Shown one piece after another: positions 43,696-55,300 of a stretch of DNA of 64,000 bases; the first letter of the stretch is position 1, and each line of letters starts with the position of its first letter. The stretch lies in NCBI GenBank assembly GCA_030272585.1, contig BSYQ01000009.1, positions 3,968,001 through 4,032,000 of the forward strand, read 5' to 3'. This DNA comes from Bryopsis sp. KO-2023 (lineage: Eukaryota; Chlorophyta; Ulvophyceae; Bryopsidales; Bryopsidaceae). A model generated the notes under the pieces. That model was not told the origin of the DNA. It saw only the letters and a program-made list of their open reading frames with translations, and searched no databases. A program made the position numbers and the translations under genes.

Positions 43696-45681
43696 TCAAG
43701 TCTGTAGGACATTTCGTATACTGATGTTGATTCTGGTGTGCTGCATCCTCTCCGAAAACCGGGAAAGCTTTTCAGGTTCATCCTCAGATGTCAAGCCAAA
43801 ACCTTCGATTTGCTGCTGATCACCTGCCACCAGAACTCTGGGTACACCTGGGGATGGAGGGGGGGGGGGGGGGGAACCAGCAAACTCACATTGACTGCAT
43901 ATCATATCCACAGGCAAACCAGTAGGGAAAAACCATCCAGGAAATCACAATGCAAAGGGAAAACCCGAGGAAATCCAAACACCACAACCAAAAATGGAGC
44001 GACATACACACACAGTCGCAAATTACCATGATAACATCCTCGAGCTGCTCCAGACAGAATCACAGCATCTCCACTGTGCAGGAATAGAGGTGTCGGGGGC
44101 ACATCCCTGGTTTCCCCTCCCATCAAAAACACTGCAGGGCAGCCCAAACTCAAACTCACGATGGGCTGGGACATGTCCTGCTCGGCATCATCCTTGTGAC
44201 CTCCGATGGTGCTGCCCTTGTAATAATAGTTCACCAACGCTGCATCTGGTTTGAAGGGAATCCCCACCATGTCGGCAAATCGGAGCCCGATGGCCTCCAG
44301 TTGCTCAGGCAGCTGTCTGTACGGCTTCGAGGTGACATATTCTCGTTCCGTCCAATCGAAGTGTGGTCCCAGAGTCGCCCACCGAAGCTTCCGCAGAAGG
44401 GTTTTGGCACTGGGGCCACCACTGTGTCGCACCCAGTGTGTGTTGGATTGCCTTTGCCTGTCCAAGGGGGGTTCCTCCACCCCCATTGAATCGGACGCAC
44501 AATTCCCTTCGCTTGAATTTGAGATGCTGGGTTCGCCCCCCCCACCATCCCTGACTAGCCTTGGTTGCACGGCCATTTCGCTGCAACCCATGCTGACGCT
44601 TCCTTCCTCACAGCACTCTGAATTTTCCAAATCTTGAGAAACTTCCAGCATGTTTGCAGCTTCGGACGTCTCAGCAGTGGAATTGGTGGCTGGATGGGCT
44701 CTACTTAGTGGGGTTTCGGCCTGGGTTTGAGTTTGTAGGTGGAGGCCTGAGGCGGCTGCTTCGAACAAGTTTGGGAGGTCGCCGTATTGATTGAACAGGT
44801 TTGTTTTCGCTGGGGGGTTAGGGAAATCCACCCAGGCTGCCTCGATCAAATTTACTTGCTCTTCCAAGGTCAGTGCACCAGGCAACAGATAAAAACCTGC
44901 AAGTCAAAAGGTATGATTATTTTTTTTTAAGAAGAAAAAGAAAAGCAAATAACACATGGCATCACCACCTCACTATTTCTACCGATGCAAAATTTCAAAT
45001 CGGAGTGCTGCCTGGAGAGGCATTTTTGGAGCAAACAGAAATATATATTAACCCTGAACCCGTTTTCCCCACCCCCTACCGTTCCTTAATAGAAAGCATG
45101 GCATAAAACAGTTGAGAAAAATCAAGAGAACGGGAAACTTCTCCACATATGCACCGCACACCTGGATGGTTTTCACAAGAATAGATTTTCTGGTGGGCTG
45201 CCGGTGCAGAGGTCAATTTCATTCCATTTTCCTGAATGGTTGTATCGTCGCAGCCCCTCACATCGATAACTTCCGAAAAGTCAGTCTCTTTTTCCACCCA
45301 GCCTTTCCCCCTCAATCTACCTTTACTGATTCAGAAATGCACAGCACAAGAAACGAATCAATAAAGGTTTTCCATCAAACCTCAAGCACCAGCAAGAAAA
45401 TGGTGTTGAGATTTTGCTGCACTCATATCCAGATGTGTGTGTGTGGGGGGGGGGGGGCTTGAAAAAGTCTCTGGGGATTTGATTTTGTAATTCTACAGTG
45501 CATTTCTGACCATTTTCTCTATCCAGTGAATGAAAGGTGTACGGCTTGTGGACGGGAAAAGGAAAGGATTCGGTCTGGAACGCACCCCCAACCTGAGTTG
45601 CAACTTCTGAGTTCGATGAAGCTGGAATTTCTTTTCCGCCTGTCGAAAAGCGGTCGCGCTCAACGGCTCCTCCTCCACCAT
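43696..45681 (-). CDS. ALKBH1: ALKBH1-type Fe(II)/2-oxoglutarate nucleic-acid dioxygenase (4 exons)
   Basis: A 424-residue protein. Exons in reading order: 45593-45681, 45162-45325, 44027-44896 and 43696-43847. The N terminus has the family start TAFRQAEKKF; DFSEVIDVRG and HPGFYLLPGAL follow. The catalytic core reads LVNYYYKGSTIGGHKDDAEQ, with the iron ligands His318 and Asp320, then SLSLGCPAVFLMGG, SGDAVILSGAARGCYH (His374), and the 2-oxoglutarate-binding arginines in TRINISIR (about 413 and 419). ALKBH1 enzymes demethylate DNA or tRNA. Between the N-terminal part and the core lies an extra polar, Ser/Glu/Gly-rich stretch of roughly 100 residues (about 135-235), probably disordered. The gene starts 196 bases from a divergent plus-strand gene. 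Confidence 0.9.
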
Positions 45682-45877
45682 GACTTCTCAAAAAGCGAAA
45701 AATGTTTGAATTCAAGTCTGCTTTGGCAATTTTAACAGGAGCTGCAGGTGATTCTGCAATTCTGATGACGTAATTGATCCTCGTTCAGGTGGAAAGAGCG
45801 ATCAGTCACTTTTTTTTTGCTGTTCTGGTTTCCTTTCCGTCGTGGAACTGGCCAGGTCGTTTGGAAACTGCCAAGGA

Positions 45878-46111
45878 ATGTGCTGGTGGGACGAGAACCC
45901 CAACAACAGAAAGCATCTGCGAGTGAGAGCCCTCACCTTTTTCGCTACCTTGGGGGTGGTCGGACTCTTGGCGTTCGAGGATTGGGACGCAACCACCAAA
46001 GGCCACGATCACGTGTTCGGAAGTCTGAAACCTGCCGCGAAGAGGTTGTTCAACAAATTGTACGGTGTCGAAAAATCGAGCGAAGAAAAAAAAAGCCAAC
46101 AGGAGAGCTGA
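45878..46111 (+). CDS. small single-pass membrane protein, unknown
   Basis: A 77-residue frame starting MCWWDENPNNRKHLRVR, then one membrane segment (ALTFFATLGVVGLLAF), then DWDATTKGHDHVFGSLKPA and a charged Lys/Glu-rich tail. The layout (basic residues before one membrane helix, amphipathic rest) fits a small organelle or ER membrane protein. It sits in the gap between the divergent ALKBH1 start and the CID7-like gene, 138 bases before the next ATG, so it could also be an upstream frame of that transcript. Confidence 0.5.
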   Translation: MCWWDENPNNRKHLRVRALTFFATLGVVGLLAFEDWDATTKGHDHVFGSLKPAAKRLFNKLYGVEKSSEEKKSQQES

Positions 46112-46249
46112 AGAAAGCGTTCCCCGATCCCCAAGGGTTTGAAGTGGAGGGGAAAAAAAGTGAAAACAGGAAAGAGTGAGAGTGGGGAAAAAGAGTGGGA
46201 AAAAGGGAGGTGGGAAAGAGTGAGATCTGAATTCCCTGGTGGTGTTAAC

Positions 46250-48657
46250 ATGGCAGACAGAGCAGCAGTTTTGATCAGGAATCTTGCTGATGAAATCGGG
46301 GAGGCCTTGGATGAGCCCGTGCTGGAGTATTTGGCAGGGTAGGTCCTTGCGGCAAATCTTTTGGAGGCATTTTTCAAAATTCTGGAAAAAAAATTATCGA
46401 AAAAGTTCAAAAATGATGTTGAAACAATTATGAAGGATTTTATATTTTTTGGATAAAAGGGATGTATAAAATGTCATTAAATCGGGTTACAGATTGCAAA
46501 ATATTATGTTTTTTGTGTGGTGATATTTATGTGAAGTGAATTCGTTGATTATTTGTCAGCAAGTAATATTAATGATATTTAATGTGTAATGAATCAAACA
46601 TTTACTCTTTTCTTTTTTTTTCTTTTTGGGGGGGGGGGAGACTAACAGGAGCATAGATTCGATAAAGAAATGATGCTTAGAGCAAGCGACAAGCAGCTTC
46701 ACCTGTTGAGTGTTTTCTGTTGTTTTTTGCGACAGTCCCCACTTGCTGATGGTTTCACTGATCAATTGAAACGTGGGTAGGGTGCGTTTGCTAGGTTGCT
46801 GGTGGTGGCTGCCACCGATTCCTCAGAAATCGAAAGCTTCGGAGAGACACTGGCAGAATTCCTTCCAGGCAGCCTCGATCGACACCCCGACTCCACGATC
46901 CAGTCGCTGGTCAACAAAATGAACAGCACATCAGGGGGGCCCAAAGCATCGCCCCCACCCTCCCCAGCCACCGGTCCAGGGGACCAAACCAGGAATCTGG
47001 AGGAAGGGGTGGGGGATTTGAGCACCGCGGTTGCATCCATCAAACTGAATGTGGAGGCCAAGGAATTCGTCCCCGCGTTTTTGGATGCGGGGAGCAACAA
47101 CGACAATGACTTGGGTGGCGATCCGTTGTACGAGTGTTACACCGACGAAGCCGATCTGGAGCTGGAAGAGGAGGAAGGATTCGACCAGAGCATGGCTTGG
47201 CTGGGCGGCGGCGGCGGCTCCGTGGACTCCCTCGGAATTCTTTCTTGTTTGTTTCCGGCGTTTTCGCAGGGTGCACTTCAGTCTCTGCTGGAGGTCAACA
47301 ATGGGGACCTGCGTGAATCCCTGAGAGCACTCAGCCAAATGGATTCCCAGTGCGGTCCATGCATCCCTGTCGAAGCTCCGCCCCCCCGGGTGGTGGACAT
47401 GAGCGAGGAATCCTTTCCCTCCCTCTCACCTGCCGTCCGCGAGCCACCGATGCAGAATCAACCGGCCCGGAGGAAGAATTTTGCAGCGGCTGCGAGGAAA
47501 GGGGCTGCTTGCAAGGAGCCTGTGAATGGAGGGCAATTCGGTGGGATGCAGAAGGGGGGACGTGACTGGGCTCGGAAAGGGAAAATCATTCCCTGGGTTT
47601 CGACGGGGGAGGAAGTGTCGGAACAATATGCGAAAGCCAGGGAGGAAGCCAGAGAGTTTGCTCTGATGAGGAATTCATGCTTCGAGCGGGTGGGGCGAGT
47701 TCGAACTTCTTTGTGTGGGTTGGTGGAAAGCAAAGTGGGACGCTGAGTGGTGACTGATCTTAACCATAACATAATATAGATATAGATATATTCTACACAC
47801 ACACATATATCTTACATATATATGGATAGATGTTTTGGATTTGACCGTAGCTAATGATTCTCAATAATGCATAAGCAGATCTGAATGCCTTTTTTTTGAC
47901 ACCCCTCCTTCGGACATTGGTGAGCATAGCTCAATCCAAAAAAACAGTCGACTCCATAATGTTTCACAAACCCCCCCCCCTCTGGTTTTGATCCCAGGCA
48001 ACGAAAGCATATATGGCTGGAAAAAAAGCCCAAGCCAAGGAATTAGGAGCAGAGGGTCGATGGTACTGTGCCAAGATGAAGGAATGCCATTCGATAGCTG
48101 CCGAAGGAATTTTTTTCGAGAGGAACGAGCGATTTCGATCTGGAGGCTCCGGCGGTGGTGTTGTGATCGACCTGCATGGGCTGCACGTCAGCGAAGCTAG
48201 GCTGATTCTCAAGAGGGAGCTGCACCAGCTGTACCAAGAAAGGAAACCTCAAATCGTCAGTCTGCTCGTTGGCACAGGCCATCACACCAAGGTGGGTTTT
48301 TTGCTCATGAACAAATCCCTGTGGGATGCGAATTCGAAGCCATCATAGGGAAGACAGCAGGGCTGTGTGTTGTGTTCGTGAGGTGTGGGATTCTGCTGTG
48401 CGTTTGTTTTATAATTGCTGGATATGGTCTAAAGCTGCACCCGTAAAACTCCAGCAGACCATTGTCAGACTGTCCAGCCAAGGATACCGGAAAAGGCCAT
48501 CCGCTCCGTAATTTACTGTGCATAGACTTCCTCGTTTTTCACCACACAGGGTTCTCGGACACCATCTCGCCTTCCTGGAGCTGTTCGGCAGTTTCTGGAG
48601 GAAGAGGGCTATCCCCATCAAACGAAGGATGCTGGGGTCATCGATGTCAGACTGTAG
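46250..48657 (+). CDS. CID7-like PAM2 - CUE - DUF1771 - Smr protein (4 exons)
   Basis: A 461-residue protein. Exons 46250-46338, 46795-47689, 47998-48291 and 48550-48657. The motif LNVEAKEFVPAF (about 114-125) is a clear PAM2 motif, which binds the MLLE domain of poly(A)-binding protein. A CUE-like helical segment follows (SLGILSCLFPAFSQGALQSL, about 172-210), then a DUF1771 region spanning the exon 2/3 joint (YAKAREEAREFALMRN, AYMAGKKAQAKEL) and an Smr domain (VVIDLHGLHVSEA, VGTGHHTKGSRTPSRLP). This is the layout of plant CTC-interacting-domain proteins such as CID7, and the likely role is in mRNA turnover or translation in the cytoplasm. The exon 2 donor (gtgggg) is weak but preserves the DUF1771 alignment. 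A perfect hairpin lies 21 bases after the stop. Confidence 0.9.
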
Positions 48658-49744
48658 TTTTGCTCGCTCTAATTTTTGAAATGTATCTCGCTTGACGAGA
48701 TACATTTTTTTGCATTTCACCTGCAAAGGTGGGTTCAGATAGACTCACATAGATGGGGTAAAAGGCTAGTCGGTTTTTTTCTAGTGGTCGTAGGAATAGG
48801 TCGTCTTTGATTTTGGTGTGTAGCAGGCAGTGTTGCCCTTTTTGAGGGAGGAAGTAACTTAGGTTGAGAGAAAATCAAGGATTTGTGCTGGCGCTTTTAA
48901 GGGATGTAGGAAAACTGAGAAAATCAGAGCACTGCGTAACACTGTTTCCGCCCCTGTCTGGGAATTCCATCAATCGGAGGCCTGTTTTGTTATATATATA
49001 TTGTTTCCAGAATATCAGCAGACAAATTCTGCCTTAGGAATGATGTCATGTACTTTCAGGGAGCCTTTTGTGAAACCCAAGAAAGACCATAAAGACGTAA
49101 TCAACACCCAAACTGTCGATGTGTTTCTCTCTGTTCCAGTTTGATGTGGTAGAGATTGGTTGATGAAGAATAAAGATTTGATGTGTGGTACGAGGTATGA
49201 TCAGCTGGGATTGGTGGGCGTTTTTTATGAGAATGAAGGAATGCTGGAGTACTTTAGTGTGATTGTTCTGGGTGTGAGTCTTTCTAGCTTCCACAAGAAA
49301 GGGAACGGAATTATTGAGGCAGAGAATAAGAGAGGGGAAGAGAATCATGTAAGCACTCTTGTTTTTGAGGTCTCCAACTCCACCGCAACACACTCGCTCC
49401 ACGCACAAACACAACGAATTTTCATTCAAAGGCATTCCTACTTTCATTTTCAGATATGCCACACTCGCGGGTCCATGGATTGAACAAAACGAGGCATCGC
49501 GGTCGCGGAAAGGGCGGCGACATGGTCCTTGGTTCACTCTTGGACAATCCAACACACAACCTGGGATCGTCATTGCCCCACGGCTACAGTGTGGTTTGCA
49601 CGTTACGCCTCTCTTTTCATATCCGGAGACTCCACCTGCGTCCCTGCGCGGTCAGTTTTGCTATTCTTGTCGACTAAGGACGCCCTGTCAAGCAAGGGAT
49701 TGGATTCGAAGGAAGCTAACGGCGTGCAAGGGAATCGGAGGACG
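48658..49744. other. intergenic after the CID7-like gene
   Basis: Contains the 3' UTR hairpin described separately and the 5' flank of the lysine-rich secreted protein gene. No further gene is supported. Confidence 0.5.
48679..48707 (+). promoter_or_regulatory. perfect 12-bp stem-loop in the 3' UTR of the CID7-like gene
   Basis: The arms aaatgtatctcg and cgagatacattt pair without mismatch around the 5-base loop cttga, followed by a T run. It lies just after the stop codon, inside the likely 3' UTR. The function is unknown; RNA-stability or 3'-processing roles are possible. Confidence 0.6.
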
Positions 49745-51299
49745 ATGGCGATGGCGGCGCGGGTTTGCCAATGCTGGCTTGCCCTGGCTGTTTGTCTGGG
49801 GTCTATCGGTGCATTGGCCGAAAGGCGACTGCTTTCGGAGGAGGATTTCTCTGGTCTTGTTGACCATCACATGAAGGATGAAAAATCTGATGCGTCGTCG
49901 CAATCTCTGGGAAGGATGCTGCTTGCGTTCCAGGTGCTGAACCAGCTGGGCGAAAGAAAGAGCTTGGGGGACAAAGACTTAGGTTTGAAAGATAAGGACA
50001 TTCTCAGCAAGGATGGCTTAAAGGACAAACTCAGCAAGGACGGTTTGAAAGACAAGTTCAGCAAGGATGGCTTGAAAGACAAGTTCAGCAAAGACGCTCT
50101 TAAGGAAAAACTGGGGGGCGGCGGAGAAGTGCTGGGCGCTTCGACAGTAGAGGGGTCCCTTGAGAATGCCGCCGATGGCGCGGCGAACGCGCTGGCGGAT
50201 TATCTGAACAACATGATCGCTAGGGAACAAGCCCTGCTCCAACAGTACAGCAAAGGAGCGGTCGACGATCAATTCTCATACCTCGTGGACCTCCCCGAGA
50301 CAGGAATCCAGCAACAAATCTTGCCGATATTTGGCGTTGTGAATTCGGGCACCCTCGTCAACACGACTCAAGCGCTCAAGGAACAGTTTTGTTCACCGAT
50401 GGCTGCCCTTCCTAGGAGATTCACTGGAAGGCGTGCAATCATCAACGGACCCTCTTTTGAACTGACCCTGTCGACGGGATCATGCCAAATGTCGAGGGGG
50501 GTCGGCGACGACAACATTCCCTTCACGTTCGTCAAGCAAAAGACGATGAGCTGCAGTGGCCACGAGGTTTCTTACACGAAAACACCTCTGTCGATAAACA
50601 GGAGAGATATTTTGCCTGAAGCCTTCGCATCGGAGGAGTGCAAGGTCACGAGAGATTTTGGAACCGCATTCGAGAGGGTGAGTGCGCGCACAAAAAAAAA
50701 TCACAATTGTTGCAGCAACTTTCTTCAGTTTACTTCTTAATAAAATCTCTCCTATAAACAAAAGGCGCTGGAACAAGACATCTTGTTATCCTTCAGTATT
50801 ATTGCTCGCAGTTTCAATGCTTAGTTTCGTGTGAAATTGATATTTGCATGGGGTGCTGCAGGTTCTCTATGGTGGCGGCCCTCTCATTCGTTTCGACACC
50901 CTGGATGAATTCGTCGACGCCGTGGTCACCAGGAAGTACAGCTTCTTCGACGGCATCGATGTCGGTGTGTTGGGCGAAAACACGCTTGGCGGCGGGCAAG
51001 GCGGTGGGAAATATGGCAAGTTTTCGATAAAGGACAAGTTCGGAAAAGATAAGCTGGATTTGGACAAGTTTGGAAAAGAACTCTTCGACAAAGATCCCAA
51101 GAAGGGGAAATTCGACAAGAAGAAAGGGAAAGGGAAAGGCGTTGACTTTTGGAGTCCTCTTGGCCCTGGGCGACTGCTGAAACACAAGAAAGCTCTGAAA
51201 AGGAAGAAATTTGAGATGATGGGCCTGGGAGCGTTGTTGGATTTCCAAACCACATCGCCAGTAGCTGGGTTGAGGAATCTGTTGGACGCAGACGAATAG
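49745..51299 (+). CDS. secreted lysine-rich repeat protein, unknown family (2 exons)
   Basis: Exons 49745-50677 and 50862-51299 join in phase 0 to give 456 residues. It starts with a signal peptide (ARVCQCWLALAVCLGSIGALA). At about 75-125 a nine-residue unit (SKDGLKDKF and variants) repeats four times. The middle part is ordinary sequence with several Cys (EQFCSPMAALPRRF, TMSCSGHEV, SEECKVT), suggesting a folded domain. The C-terminal part is again very Lys-rich (KDKFGKDKLDLDKFGKELF, KKGKFDKKKGKGKG). No family is recognised. Regular Lys-Asp repeats in a secreted protein could bind anionic matrix or mineral; that is speculation. Start choice: the ATG gives the leader directly, though the frame is open further upstream. 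Confidence 0.7.
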
Positions 51300-51832
51300 A
51301 ACTTGATTCTTTCGGTAGGAAAAGGTTGCAAGGGTTGGGATTCTCTAGACAGGATGGACGGGCAGTGGTGGCATCTGAGAAACTGAGGCACTGTAAAAAG
51401 AGAATAGGGTTTTCAGAGTTTGGAAAAGAGAACTCATGAGTTTGATGGAGCTTTTTCCAACACTGATTGAAAAAAATAAATGCACCTCCAGTTCTTCCAG
51501 TTCTAGCATCAAATGGTCAGCTCTAATCTCTAATGTTCATTAACATTCTCAACAAGCAGTACATTCCAAGGTTACATTTATACAATCCAATTGAACCTGT
51601 TCTGCCCATCTCTGCAAAGGAGAACACCCTGTCTTTCCCCCTCGAACAATCCATTTCTTTTTGAAAACACCAGTCCCCGCACACCAAACCGGTGAAAGTG
51701 GGCGCTGCGTCAGGCACGCCAACAGAAAAGAGAGCCACCTCAGTCGTCGCCACTGACGACCGTGACTCTATGTCTTCCAGAAACGACGACTTCAAGAAAA
51801 ACTGCACCAGATCTGCTGTAGATCAGCTCAGA
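51300..51832. other. intergenic, convergent 3' flanks
   Basis: 3' flanks of the lysine-rich secreted protein and of the minus-strand small membrane protein. A minus-strand frame at 51523-51807 has no domain and may be part of the latter's 3' UTR. Confidence 0.45.
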
Positions 51833-52015
51833 TCAGCTGGGTCGAGACGCTATGGGTTCGTTTTCTTGCTGCTCCCTCGCGTGTTCTCGCATCGCGTGAA
51901 CCTGTTCTTCCCGTTCGCGGACCTTCTTCGACATGAACGGAACTGCGGACACACCCAGGCCAACCAACACCCCCAGGAACACCAACTTGGAGCTATGTTG
52001 CGCCGCCGGGGACAT
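51833..52015 (-). CDS. 60-residue single-pass membrane protein, unknown
   Basis: Starts MSPAAQHSSKLVFLGVLVGL, with one hydrophobic segment (LVFLGVLVGLGVSAVPF), then a charged helical tail (KKVREREEQVHAMREHAREQ). Short N-out membrane proteins with a charged coil are common among mitochondrial respiratory-complex assembly factors, and the layout recalls PET117-type proteins, but I cannot establish homology. It is divergent from IspG with about 300 bases between the ATGs, which supports it being a real gene with its own promoter. Confidence 0.5.
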   Translation of the reverse strand: MSPAAQHSSKLVFLGVLVGLGVSAVPFMSKKVREREEQVHAMREHAREQQENEPIASRPS

Positions 52016-52320
52016 TTTCCGTCTTCTTGTGATAACAGAGCTTTCCAAGAACAGCGATACAGCGGCAGGCGGGTTTGGGTTGGTTTTGGTTGGGTTTTCA
52101 CGGCCAGTGCGCCCACGTACCGCTTACGGCATCAGTCGGAACAGATTTAGCAAAAAGGAGGAGAATCGTACGAATCGTCCGAATCTCTTGCTCGGATTGG
52201 CGCCCTTTGGCCGAACGTCTTCAACGCACAAGTTCGACGTTCGCGGTTTCGTTGCTTCGGTCGTCGCTGTTCATTTTTTCGGCGAAACCGTTTTTCCCCC
52301 CTTGAGTCTCGTAGACAGCC

Positions 52321-55300
52321 ATGGAGTCGAGGATTTGCGGGGTGCCCGTGGCTTCCGTCTCTGCGCGCCCACTTCTACGTCGTCGAGTGGGCAGGGCGCA
52401 ATCCGTCGTCCGAGCGGATGGCGTTTCCGAACTGATCCTTCCTAAGTATTGCGAGAGCACGCATAGGACCATCAGGCGGAAAACCAGGACCTGTCAGGTT
52501 TGTGCGAGGTCGTTTTTTTCGCGAACCCCTCTGTCTCAAGACGTCGGTTTGTTTGCGTTCCCTGAGGAAGGGTTGTCGAATTGAGTTTGTGTTTTTCAAG
52601 TTAGATCGGCAAAGTGCCGGTGGGAAGCGAGCACCCTATTGCTCTTCAAACCATGACCACCACGGACACCAAGAACGTCGCCGCGACCGTTGAACAGGTA
52701 CTCTTCCACGAATGCCCCCTCCCCACCCCCTCAAAAATAAAAACAATAGAATAAAATTAAATAAATAAACAAAACAGAACAGAACAGAACAGAACACAAA
52801 CAACAGCAAGCAAATTGATCCAAGGTAGGTATCCCTGTCAAGGAACCTTCCACTTGGCATTTTTTTTTCACTTTTTTTTTGTTGTCGCTGACCACCAGTG
52901 CCTTCAAATCGATAAGTACAATAAACAGAATAATAGCATTCCAAAAGGATTCCTGTCACTGATTTGATGTGTTTATTTTCTCAAATTCAGCTGCCTTTTC
53001 CCCCAACACTGGTCAAATGATTGAAATCCAGTGTGTGTGGTTTTCAGGTAAAGAAATGTGTGGATGCTGGTGCCGACATGGTGAGGATCACAGTGCAAGG
53101 AAATCAAGAGGCCAAGGCATGCCATGAAATCAGAGAACAGTTGTTCAAAGACAGGTATTGAAAAAAAAGAAAAACGATGCCGAAACAGAGAAACAGGCTT
53201 TTTTAAACATGCACGGAGATACCAGCAACCACCACCACCACTCACGAAAAAAAAGGACAAAAAAAGGGGGCTGGCAAAGAAAAAAAAGAGTTCAAATTTC
53301 AACAATACTTTCGTAGGTATGACGTGCCTCTCGTGGCAGACATCCATTTCTCCCCGAGAATCGCCATGATGGTCGCCGAATGTTTCGAAAAGATTCGCGT
53401 CAATCCTGGCAATTTCGTGGATGGGGCAAAAAAATTCACCGAGATCGATTACGACGACCCCGCCCAGTTTGAGGCGGAACGCCAGCACATCGAGGAAGTG
53501 TTCAGCCCCCTGGTGTTGAAGTGCAAGGAACTCAATCGGGCTATCCGCATCGGAACAAATCATGGCAGTTTGTCGGCCCGGACGCTCAGCTTCTACGGGG
53601 ACACCCCCAGGTATATGACATTGCTTTTTGTTTTTGCTGTTGGCGATGCTAGGAATATTGATTAAGGAAAAGTGGTGGATGGCTGTCGGATAGATTTTAT
53701 AAATTTCGAATGAGTTAATAATAGTAAGTGATAATAATAATAAGAAGAATTATCATCAGTGGAATTCAAGGGCGTTGATCCTCTTAAGGGCGTTGATCCT
53801 CTTATTGAAGTTACACCAGGTGGATTCAAAAACGAAAATTTGGAAGCGATCGGACCTTCGGTCGATTTTGGGGCGTGTCGGAAATTTCCTGAATCGATGT
53901 TGCAGAAAAATCAAACCTGCACAACCAAGGCGGAAATTATTTTTTCGAAGTGATTTTGCTAACTTTTTTCGCTGAAGTCTGCTGCTTCCTGATGGTGCCC
54001 TCCCTGATTGCATTTCCTCATTATTTCCATCGAAACAGAAACAGCTTTCTGACCCTCATATATATATGTATTTCGCTCATTATCCAGTAATTCAATTTGT
54101 GGTGTTTCTTTTTTTTCCGGTCACAGGGGTATGGTGGCGTCCGCCTACGAATTTGCCGAAATATGCAGGAAGCACGATTTCCACAATTTCTTGTTTTCGA
54201 TGAAGGCATCGAATCCATTAGTCATGGTACAAGCGTATCGATTGCTGGCGGAAGAAATGTACAAGACGGGTTGGGACTACCCTCTGCATTTGGGGGTGAC
54301 CGAAGCTGGGGAGGGGGAAGATGGCCGAATGAAATCGGCCGTCGGAATCGGCACTCTGCTGATGGATGGCCTCGGAGATACCATCAGAGTGTCGCTGACC
54401 GAGGACCCGGAATTCGAAATCAAGCCTTGTGGGGAATTGGCTAATTTGGGGATGACTGCTTGCCGAGAGGTAAAGGAGTGAAAGAACGGATGCCTGAACG
54501 AGTGGTTTCTGAAAAATGGGGTTGTGAATGCCCCCCCCCCCCCCCCAAAAAAAAAAGAGCAATGGGAAAAATTGGCTGTTTTGGATTTAGAATAATAATA
54601 ATAATTGTGTGGGGGGAGGGAGGCAGACATATCTTCCTTGATTCTTACGTAATGGATTGAAGTTTCCCCAATGTTTGCTTGCCTTTTCACTTTTAGGTAT
54701 GATAATTTCAGCTGGGCATCAATTTTGAGAAACAGCGACCTTTTAAAATTATCCTCTTTTCAGATGATTTTTTTTTTTGGGGGGGGGGTGGATGGCAATT
54801 TTCCCTGATCCAAGAAACAAATGCATGTATGTGTTGATTTCGATTCTTGTTTTAGTTTGGCACTGACTTTTGAGTTCACCTCCAGGGTTGGGGACTGGAC
54901 GAGTTCCCTGACAGCCGAGACATTCACGACTACAAGAGGCGGCAGGGCGATTTGCCAACCCAAAAAGAAGGGGACCCCGTGGACTACCGACCCCTTCTGC
55001 ATCGCGATGGATCGGTGATTTCGGCCGTCTCCATGGAGGACATCAAACAGCGGGAGCAATTCTACCAAGCTCTGGGCACCAAGATGGTGGTGGGCATGCC
55101 GTTCAAAGACATCGCCACCAGCGATTCGATCTTCATGAGGGAAATCCCTGCGAGTTCGGACGCCGAGGGACGGAGGACGTTGCGGAGGCTTCAAGAAGTG
55201 GGGGTTCATGTGATCGCCCCTGCGGAAGTCTTGGCAGCCGACCCCTTGCCAGATGCCGTTGCTTTGATGAACTTGAAGGTAAGAAACATAAAAAGAGATG

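Noticed and set aside
48679-48710. Rho-independent terminator
   Set aside because: Hairpin plus T run looks like one, but the genes around it are spliced eukaryotic genes; recorded instead as a 3' UTR stem-loop.
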